Below are positions 1 to 5,473 of a stretch of 12,107 nucleotides of DNA, piece after piece. The position numbers were made by a program, and so were the translations under genes. Below the pieces are notes generated by a model that was not told the DNA's origin, made no database searches, and saw only the letters and a program-made list of their open reading frames with translations. Where the stretch lies: assembly GCA_945910925.1 (NCBI GenBank), contig CAMDZX010000045.1, positions 1-12,107 of the forward strand. Direction: 5' to 3'. This DNA comes from an uncultured bacterium (GTDB lineage Bacteria; Cyanobacteriota; Vampirovibrionia; Gastranaerophilales; Gastranaerophilaceae). The stretch's first letter is position 1. The number at the start of each line of letters is the position of its first letter.

Positions 1-958
1 CGCTGACAGTTGAGAAAGTAGAATCGTTAGAAGCAGCGTATGTAACAACTTGGTCAGTACCTTGAGGACCTTCGCTTGTATTTTCTACGAAGCTGTTAAC
101 AATTTCACCTCTATCCAGAGCAGCTTGGTAAGAAGCTCTATCAGCCAGTTGAATACTAACAAGTGAGAAACCGACTTCGTCAGATTCTTTAGCAACTAAC
201 GCTGTATAATCGTCTTTAAGCCCTTTAATTATAGCCTCAGATGCATCAACGACATCACCGTTCGCATTTTTATAATCAGTTCCATCGAAAGTATATCCGT
301 CTTTAAGAACGCTAGCTTCCCCTTCACTAACGGTATTACCGTTAGCATCTTTATATTCTTTTCCGTCGAAAGTATATCCGTCTTTCAGAACATTTCCTAA
401 AGCTGCATCTGCTTCGACTTGGTTACCGAATTTATCATAGTATGTAGCATCTGCAGTAAGTCTGCTTGCGTTATATCTGTCAGATTTATTCGTAAGTGCA
501 GTTAATTCACCGTGCAAATCATCTTCTCTAAAAGTTTGTACATAGTATTGCATATTAGCATTGTATGGGTCTGTCGGATTAATTATTTTGTCCAGCGTCC
601 CGGTTTTAGTAGAACTTCCGTTAGCACTGGCAGTAATTCTGTATGCACTGTTTTCTTGAATCCCGATAGAAGCAAGATTAGTCGTGTATTCAACGAGGTA
701 GTTACCTTTGTCATCCTGCGGTAAAACTTGTGCGATTGTTGCATCGTTTCCGCCGATAACAAATGAATACTTAACAGTAGTATAATCGTCGGTAGACGGC
801 GGTGTAGGAACAGTCATAGTTAATAAACTGTTGTAGTAGTTTGCAGATTGGTTTGACAAATTAGTTCTTTGTTGGTTAATTTGTTGTCCTTCAAACTCTA
901 AATTTGACTGTCTTGCTGTAAGTGCTAATAATCTAGCTTGTGAAGCCGACATACCCAT
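1..958 (-). CDS. Unknown repeat-containing protein, 5' part (runs off left edge)
   Basis: The reading frame is open from an ATG at 958 to the left edge, giving 319 visible residues without a stop. The start is supported by an AGGAGAA ribosome site at 965-971, six bases upstream. The N-terminus (MGMSASQARLLALTARQSN) is followed by a Gln/Asn-rich, probably helical stretch to about residue 45, then a Ser/Thr/Asp/Asn-rich, probably beta-rich region. No signal peptide or membrane segment is visible. Residues 191-244 hold two tandem 27-residue units starting LKDGYTFDG, preceded by a degenerate partial copy at about 172-190. The acidic, Cys-free composition suits an extracellular or appendage protein, and the N-terminus faintly recalls flagellar or hook-type secreted proteins, but I cannot assign a function. 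I recall this N-terminal motif from many Gastranaerophilales hypothetical proteins. It is transcribed divergently from the methyltransferase gene. Confidence 0.85.
   Translation of the reverse strand, partial: MGMSASQARLLALTARQSNLEFEGQQINQQRTNLSNQSANYYNSLLTMTVPTPPSTDDYTTVKYSFVIGGNDATIAQVLPQDDKGNYLVEYTTNLASIGIQENSAYRITASANGSSTKTGTLDKIINPTDPYNANMQYYVQTFREDDLHGELTALTNKSDRYNASRLTADATYYDKFGNQVEADAALGNVLKDGYTFDGKEYKDANGNTVSEGEASVLKDGYTFDGTDYKNANGDVVDASEAIIKGLKDDYTALVAKESDEVGFSLVSIQLADRASYQAALDRGEIVNSFVENTSEGPQGTDQVVTYAASNDSTFSTVS
227..388 (-). repeat. Two tandem 81-bp in-frame repeats
   Basis: Copies at 308-388 and 227-307 encode 27-residue units. Both share LKDGYTFDG, then a Y-K-x-A-N-G core and an acidic tail. 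DNA identity is highest over the LKDGYTFDG part, where the sequence cgaaagtatatccgtcttt occurs in both copies. A more diverged partial third copy (YYDKFGNQVEADAALGNV) lies at about 389-445. The period is exactly 27 codons, so copy number can change without a frameshift. Confidence 0.85.
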
Positions 959-1214
959 AATCAATTCTCCTATAATTTTTCCTTATGGTATTGATTACGG
1001 CATACACGCTAAAAAACTTTAGCTTTTTTATTCTGTTTGTTACATTTGTTTACATAGTTGTTTATATTTATTGTATACTAAGGCAATAGATAATAAAATT
1101 TTATATTCGCACATCCAACAGTCATATACTAGACTTTTAAACCTCATCTAAATACTTGATGTGTTATTTGTAATATTTGTTTACAATCTTACTATACATT
1201 AGGAGATTTGTTGT
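959..1214. promoter_or_regulatory. Divergent intergenic region with TTGTTTACA-like repeats
   Basis: This 256-bp AT-rich spacer separates the divergent left-end gene and the methyltransferase gene. It holds related direct repeats: TTTGTTACAT at 1036-1045, TTTGTTTACAT at 1045-1055, TTGTTTATAT at 1058-1067 and TTTGTTTACAA at 1176-1186. A small hairpin, GCTAAA-AAAC-TTTAGC at 1008-1023, is followed by six T on the plus strand and would lie in the leader of the minus-strand gene. TATACT hexamers occur near 1074-1079 and 1125-1130, but neither has a convincing -35 partner at 17 bases, so I do not call a promoter. The methyltransferase ribosome site AGGAGA is at 1201-1206. Confidence 0.4.
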
Positions 1215-2123
1215 ATGGCAAGAAAAACAAACGTAAAAAGAGTTGAACCGCAAAAGGCAAACTTAAAAGTCGTTAAAGATAATGCAGTAAAAACTACTGC
1301 GTATAACGACATTAACCTAAAAAAATGGAAAGAATATGACCATGTTAAAACGGACACTCTTTGGGAGTTTTCTTCACGCTTGAAACAGGGCGGACATACA
1401 AATGAATATCACGGAAATTTTATTCCTCAGATAGCACAACAACTTTACGAAAGATACACAAAGAAAAATGATATTGTTCTTGATTTGTTCTTTGGTTCGG
1501 GGACATCCGGAATAGAAGCAATAAATATGGGCAGACGTTGTATCGGTGTTGAATTAAAAGAAGAACTTGCAGAGCAGGTTTCCGAAAAATTTACACCAAA
1601 ACAACTTGTTACAGACGTAAATATTATTAGTGCGGATTCGGCAAGTCAGCTTGCAAAAGAAAAAATTCAGGCAAGATTGGATATTATGGGCAGAGAAAAA
1701 GCACAATTACTTATTCTTCATCCGCCTTATGATGATATAATCAAATTTTCTGACAGAAAAGAAGATTTGTCTAACTGTGACTCGACTGAAAAATTTTATG
1801 ACCTTTTTAAACAAGTTGCTCAAAACGGATATGATTTGCTTGAGGACGGACGATTTGCAGCATTGATTATAGGTGATAAGTATGCTGAGTCTCAAATTAT
1901 ATCATTAGGATTCGAATGTCAGGAGAGAATGAAGCAACTGGGATTTATCCACAAAGCAACAATTGTTAAAGATATGCAGGGAAATGAACGTGCCAAAGGT
2001 AAAACAGCAAATCTTTGGCGATATAGAGCACTCGCAATGGGATTTAACATTTTTAAACATGAATACATAATGATTTTCCAAAAAAATGAAAAACTTATGC
2101 GGAAACATTTAAGAATGCTTTAG
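1215..2123 (+). CDS. Orphan DNA methyltransferase (N6-adenine/N4-cytosine type, HPPY motif)
   Basis: A 302-residue S-adenosylmethionine-dependent DNA amino-methyltransferase. The order of motifs is motif X-like YHGNFIPQIAQQLYERY (about 65-81), SAM-binding motif I DLFFGSGT (90-97) followed by GRRCIGVEL, a motif III-like region near 140, catalytic motif IV HPPY (169-172) continued as DDIIKFS, and a terminal KHEYIMIF strand (281-288). HPPY in place of the commoner NPPY or DPPY, with an upstream G-x-Y-x-GN-x-x-P-x-I stretch and a later IIGDKY, resembles a known subfamily of N6/N4 DNA methylases. The first 30 residues are basic and probably disordered. Target specificity cannot be read from the sequence, and adenine versus cytosine is undecided. 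No endonuclease or specificity subunit is adjacent, so it appears solitary. The start follows AGGAGA at 1201-1206. Its 3' end overlaps ndk by four bases. Confidence 0.88.
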   Translation: MARKTNVKRVEPQKANLKVVKDNAVKTTAYNDINLKKWKEYDHVKTDTLWEFSSRLKQGGHTNEYHGNFIPQIAQQLYERYTKKNDIVLDLFFGSGTSGIEAINMGRRCIGVELKEELAEQVSEKFTPKQLVTDVNIISADSASQLAKEKIQARLDIMGREKAQLLILHPPYDDIIKFSDRKEDLSNCDSTEKFYDLFKQVAQNGYDLLEDGRFAALIIGDKYAESQIISLGFECQERMKQLGFIHKATIVKDMQGNERAKGKTANLWRYRALAMGFNIFKHEYIMIFQKNEKLMRKHLRML

Positions 2124-2551
2124 GTTTCATAATCAAAAAAATTACCAATTTCACGTTTTGCATCTTGAACAGTGTCAGAACTGTGTACAAGATTTTCTCT
2201 TTTTTGCCCTTTGGCAAATTTGTTTCTAATTGCAATTTTCAAATTAAGAACTTTACTAACTGCATCTTCACCTTCTACAACCATTCCCCTGACTTTTCCG
2301 GATGTCATAAAATCCATCCATTCTTTAAAAAAACTCTTGCCGCGTTTAGATTCCCAATTCTTTTCAACTTTTTTCCTTGGGGCTACACCTTCCCATGTTT
2401 TGCTGATTATAAGAGATTTGTCTTCCTTGATTTTGTCCATGATAACGCTGTCAAGATTTCTCTTGAATGCATCAGGCTTAAGCATTACAAATGTTCTTTC
2501 GTATCCTGTAAAATTCAAATTATTAAAGTTTTGTGTAAATAAAGTATACAT
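2120..2551 (-). CDS. ndk: Nucleoside diphosphate kinase, short form apparently lacking the Kpn loop
   Basis: This enzyme exchanges gamma-phosphate between nucleoside triphosphates and diphosphates through a phospho-histidine. With the start at 2551 it has 143 residues. Visible family marks are ERTFVMLKPDAF (18-29, phosphate-binding K25), FMTSGKVRGMVVEGEDAV (81-98), IRNKF (108-112, aligned with the usual IRGDF) and NLVHSSD (120-126, catalytic H123), ending EIGNFF. Between EGEDAV and IRNKF only about nine residues are present. Usual enzymes carry about ten more there, including the G-x-T-x-P...PGT Kpn-loop sequence. An ATG at 2605 is in frame but lies inside the pgk terminator hairpin, so I reject it. 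The chosen ATG has only a distant GGGGA upstream. A roughly 17-residue extension precedes the usual family start. Identity is clear, but activity and oligomer state may differ. Confidence 0.85.
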   Translation of the reverse strand: MYTLFTQNFNNLNFTGYERTFVMLKPDAFKRNLDSVIMDKIKEDKSLIISKTWEGVAPRKKVEKNWESKRGKSFFKEWMDFMTSGKVRGMVVEGEDAVSKVLNLKIAIRNKFAKGQKRENLVHSSDTVQDAKREIGNFFDYET

Positions 2552-2585
2552 ATTTATATAAAATCCCCAAAAAATATTTTTTGCT

Positions 2586-2616
2586 AAAAAAAGACCATCT
2601 GACATTTCAGACGGTC
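2586..2616 (-). terminator. Rho-independent terminator of pgk
   Basis: On the minus strand a 10-bp stem, GACCGTCTGA and TCAGATGGTC, closes an AATG loop and is followed by seven T (2592-2586). One pair is a G-U wobble on the minus-strand RNA. On the plus strand the same position would be an A-C mismatch, so the hairpin favours minus-strand termination. It sits 22 bases past the pgk stop and before ndk. Confidence 0.92.
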
Positions 2617-2637
2617 TTTTTTGAAGTTTTGTTATAT

Positions 2638-3834
2638 TTATGCTTCGTCCAGCGCATCAACACCCGGAAGAACTTTACCTTCGATAAATTCTAAAGAAGC
2701 GCCACCGCCTGTTGAAACATGAGTGAAATCTTCAGCTTTGCAGAATTTCTTAGCTGCAGAAACCGAATCTCCACCGCCGATAACAGAAGTTGCACCGTTC
2801 TTTGTAGCTTCTACAATCGCTTCAAGAACAGCCTTTGTTCCTTCTGCAAATTTAGGGTTTTCAAAAGCACCAACAGGGCCGTTCATCAAGATAGTTTTTG
2901 AAGCCTTAAGAACTTCTGCAAATGCTTTTCTTGAGTCAGGACCTGCATCAACACCTTCAAATCCGTCAGGAATTTCGTCGATTTTAACGAATTTGTTAGT
3001 ACCGTTACCCGAGAAATCGTCTGTTGCTAAAACATCAGTTGCCATAACAAGTTTAACACCCTTTTCTGCCGCTTTCTTTTCAATAGCTTTTGCAACTTCT
3101 AACTGATCATCTTCGCATATAGAGTTACCGATTTTACCGCCGTTAGCCTTAACAAATGTATAAGCCATACCTCCACCGATAATCAGGTTATCAACTTTAT
3201 CAATCAGGTTTTCTAAAACACCGATTTTAGAAGAAACTTTTGCACCACCAACAACGGCAGTAAACGGTCTTGTAGGATTGTCAAGAGCTTGTGACAAGCA
3301 TCTTAATTCTTTTTCCATCAAGAATCCTGCAACAGCCGGTTTAACAAGATGAGCAACTTTTGCTGTGGAAGTATGTTTTCTGTGTGCAGCACCAAATGCA
3401 TCGTTTACATAGAAATCACCAAGTTTTGCAAGTTCTTCAGCAAAAGTCATATCATCATCTTTTGCTTCTTCTGCTTTGTAGTAACGGATGTTTTCCAATA
3501 ATGCAATTTGACCGTCTTGAAGTTTATCAACATATTCTTTAGCTTCTTCTACTGACGGAATAAATACAATTTCTTGTCCGAACACTTTAGTCATGTATTT
3601 TGCAACAGGCGCAAGCGTAAATTCAGGATTTTTTTCTCCTTTTGGTCTGCCCAAGTGAGCCATAAGAATAATTTTTGCACCATGTTCTTTTAAGTAATTT
3701 ACAGTCGGAACGATAGCTTGTATACGTGTATCGTCCGTAACATTTTTGTTTTCATCCAAAGGCACGTTAATATCTACTCTGACTAACGCTCTTTTTCCTT
3801 TGATGTCACCTAAATCTTTGATTGATTTTTTCAT
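2638..3834 (-). CDS. pgk: Phosphoglycerate kinase
   Basis: This cytoplasmic glycolytic enzyme converts 1,3-bisphosphoglycerate and ADP to 3-phosphoglycerate and ATP. At 398 residues it is full length and collinear with the family. Substrate-site motifs are RVDINVPL (19-26), HLGRPKG (60-66), ENIR (114-117) and AHRKH (150-154). The nucleotide domain shows GGAKVSSKIG (196-205), a GGGMAYTF turn (220-227), NGPVGAFE (318-325), GGGDS (353-357) and STGGGASLEF (374-383). The start ATG has AAAGGGAAC upstream at moderate spacing. A good promoter lies at 3871-3899 and a strong terminator follows, so it is probably a single-gene transcript. By eye it is richer in GC than the polyene-type genes to the right, as expected of a highly expressed housekeeping gene. 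Confidence 0.98.
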   Translation of the reverse strand: MKKSIKDLGDIKGKRALVRVDINVPLDENKNVTDDTRIQAIVPTVNYLKEHGAKIILMAHLGRPKGEKNPEFTLAPVAKYMTKVFGQEIVFIPSVEEAKEYVDKLQDGQIALLENIRYYKAEEAKDDDMTFAEELAKLGDFYVNDAFGAAHRKHTSTAKVAHLVKPAVAGFLMEKELRCLSQALDNPTRPFTAVVGGAKVSSKIGVLENLIDKVDNLIIGGGMAYTFVKANGGKIGNSICEDDQLEVAKAIEKKAAEKGVKLVMATDVLATDDFSGNGTNKFVKIDEIPDGFEGVDAGPDSRKAFAEVLKASKTILMNGPVGAFENPKFAEGTKAVLEAIVEATKNGATSVIGGGDSVSAAKKFCKAEDFTHVSTGGGASLEFIEGKVLPGVDALDEA

Positions 3835-3870
3835 TATTAAGTTCCCTTTCTTTTCGGTACGAACATGTGA

Positions 3871-3899
3871 ATTATAGTAAAAACAGAGGTAAAGATAAA
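3871..3899 (-). promoter_or_regulatory. Probable sigma-70-type promoter of pgk
   Basis: On the minus strand a perfect -10 TATAAT (3876-3871) lies 17 bases after a partial -35 TTTATC (3899-3894). The predicted transcript start is near 3864, giving a leader of about 30 bases before the pgk ATG. The -10 is strong and the -35 is weak. Confidence 0.55.
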
Positions 3900-3952
3900 G
3901 GGTTATTATGTAGAAATGTTAAAAAGTATGCAACTATATATTTTCTACCTGA

Positions 3953-5239
3953 TTACAAATCAACATCGATTGTAAAGTTATCAAGTCCGACTTCCTGTAA
4001 AAGAGCAATATAAGAATTATAATATACACCCATTGCCGACAAAAATTCGTTTAAAAGTTCTTGATGTGAATGTTCTACAATTATAAGGTTTGTCAAATTT
4101 GTACTGCCTTGTTGGTATTTGGCTTTTGAAAGCTCTAATATTCTTGCTGATTCTTCAAGAATAGAGTGATAATGCTCAACGTTTTCTTGAGCAATTACAA
4201 ATTTATCATAGTTTGTGTGTATAACATTTTTTGTAATGTTGATTATCGAATTATATTCAAGTTGAGCTTTTTCATATTCCAATTTTGCGTTTTTAACCTC
4301 AGGGGCATAGTTATATAGTGCGGGAATATCGAACCCTGCACCGACATAAGCCCCCGGAGTACCGTCATGAGCAAATGCATATCCGCCCGAAACGTATAAA
4401 TCAGGTATTTTTTGTTTTGTTGCAACAATAATATCCTTTTTTGCTTTTATAACTTTAGCTTCCGCCATTTTTATATCATATCGATTCTTGAAGGCAATAG
4501 ATTCAAGTTCGTTATAATCAGGTAGTGCCAATTGAGTAAAAAACGCTTTTTCAAATACAGAATCTTCTTGTGCATCATATAACGTAAGATTATTTTCAAG
4601 ATTTAAAACTTTGTTAAATGTATATTGAGCGGTTCTGACATTTGCTTTTGCTCTGTTTATACGGATTAATTGTTTTTTTAGTCTCATATCCGCTTGCAGA
4701 AGTTCAACCTCATAATTAGGGGAATTTTTTGGTCTGTTTTCCGCAATTTTAAGTAAATCCTCTAGAAGTTCTTTTCTGTCTTCCAGTATCCGCAAATCTG
4801 ACTTTGCAAGAAGAAGATTAAAATATGAGGTTCTGACTCTTAGTTTCAGTTTGAACTCGTAATCTTTAATTTTATTTTCTGTATAAGTCAATCCTGCTTC
4901 TGCGGCTTTTTTTCTTGCACCTCTTTTTGTGATTTCAACAGGCAACATCAAACCCACCTGACTTGAATTTCCTTTAGCAATCTGTCCCATCAGAAGATTT
5001 GATTGAAATTGCGGATTACGCAAAGCGTTTGCTCTTTTTATGTTATTTTTTGAAATTCCGAGATTTTTACGCTGTTCTTTAAGCTCTATATTTCCGTCAA
5101 GAGCAAGATTCATTGCCTGTTCAAGCGAAATTTTAAATCTGCCCGAATCTGTATCAACAACTTCTGATCCGTCAATTGCAAAAACTGACGGGCAAGAGAA
5201 CAATAAGATAAATAAAATTGTTAATAAAAAATTTTTCAT
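3953..5239 (-). CDS. TolC-family outer-membrane efflux channel protein
   Basis: Using the ATG at 5239 gives 428 residues. A signal peptide of about 21 residues (MKNFLLTILFILLFSCPSVFA) has a V-F-A cleavage site. A signal-peptidase II reading at the Cys in LLFSC is less likely because the -2 residue is Phe. The mature protein has the paired-helix outer-membrane efflux layout. Repeat one starts ISLEQAMNLAL with ALRNPQF, then PVEITKRGARKKAAEAGL and long charged helices. Repeat two includes NRYDIKMAEAKVIKAKKDI and KIPDLYVSGGY, then a C-terminal coil with YQQGSTNLTNLI. It would form the trimeric channel of a tripartite exporter. No fusion protein or pump partner is adjacent except the MMPL exporter gene upstream, separated by 234 bases. 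No Shine-Dalgarno sequence precedes the ATG. A longer in-frame version beginning with TTG at 5278 would spoil the signal peptide. Confidence 0.9.
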   Translation of the reverse strand: MKNFLLTILFILLFSCPSVFAIDGSEVVDTDSGRFKISLEQAMNLALDGNIELKEQRKNLGISKNNIKRANALRNPQFQSNLLMGQIAKGNSSQVGLMLPVEITKRGARKKAAEAGLTYTENKIKDYEFKLKLRVRTSYFNLLLAKSDLRILEDRKELLEDLLKIAENRPKNSPNYEVELLQADMRLKKQLIRINRAKANVRTAQYTFNKVLNLENNLTLYDAQEDSVFEKAFFTQLALPDYNELESIAFKNRYDIKMAEAKVIKAKKDIIVATKQKIPDLYVSGGYAFAHDGTPGAYVGAGFDIPALYNYAPEVKNAKLEYEKAQLEYNSIINITKNVIHTNYDKFVIAQENVEHYHSILEESARILELSKAKYQQGSTNLTNLIIVEHSHQELLNEFLSAMGVYYNSYIALLQEVGLDNFTIDVDL

Positions 5240-5249
5240 ATACAAGTAT

Positions 5250-5278
5250 ATTGTATGATAAAAATTTAGTACAAACAA
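5250..5278 (-). promoter_or_regulatory. Possible promoter giving a near-leaderless TolC-type mRNA
   Basis: On the minus strand TTGTTT (5278-5273) and TACAAT (5255-5250) are separated by 17 bases. Transcription would begin about four to six bases before the ATG at 5239, which agrees with the lack of a ribosome-binding site there. Chance matches are common in such AT-rich DNA. Confidence 0.3.
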
Positions 5279-5473
5279 AATTACTTTTTATTCTTGTTTA
5301 TTACTTACTTTGTAACTTTTTATTAATAGCGAACTTTGTATTTAGGTCGTATGGAATGTGAACTTAATTTAATTTATATAGTTCTTGTTTAGAGAAAAAT
5401 TATAAAGTGTTGTAATTATATAACTATTTTTAAAAATGAGGTTATATTTTTGTTTTGCTGTAAAAATAAATAA
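5279..5473. other. AT-rich spacer between the lipid-exporter operon and the TolC-family gene
   Basis: No reading frame of note is present. An imperfect AT-only inverted repeat, ATATAAC at 5418-5424 and GTTATAT at 5441-5447, surrounds ATTTTTAAAAAT. It is followed by T residues on the plus strand, not on the strand of the genes, so I do not call it the operon terminator. Confidence 0.35.

Noticed and set aside
1008..1029. Plus-strand hairpin followed by six T as a terminator
   Set aside because: No plus-strand gene precedes it; the gene here is on the minus strand, where the hairpin is not followed by T. The stem is AT-rich and may be chance.
1193..1198. TATACA as the -10 of the methyltransferase gene
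   Set aside because: Transcription would begin inside or after the AGGAGA ribosome site at 1201-1206, and no -35 is well placed.
2165..2561. Open frames on the plus strand opposite ndk
   Set aside because: They are antisense to a gene with clear family motifs and encode no recognisable protein.
2552..2605. Longer ndk start at the ATG at 2605
   Set aside because: This ATG lies in the loop and stem of the pgk terminator, so RNA begun from pgk would end there, and the extra 18 residues have no family counterpart.
3910..3948. Inverted repeat GTAGAAA / TTTCTAC between pgk and the TolC-family gene
   Set aside because: Seven-base arms with a 25-base loop in AT-rich DNA; no T tract on the minus strand and no sign of function.
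5240..5278. Longer TolC-family start at TTG 5278
   Set aside because: It would put 13 extra residues before a good signal peptide and overlaps the likely promoter; ATG at 5239 fits export.
5418..5451. AT-rich inverted repeat as terminator of the polyene-type operon
   Set aside because: The T run follows it only on the plus strand, opposite to the operon, and the stem has no strong GC core.
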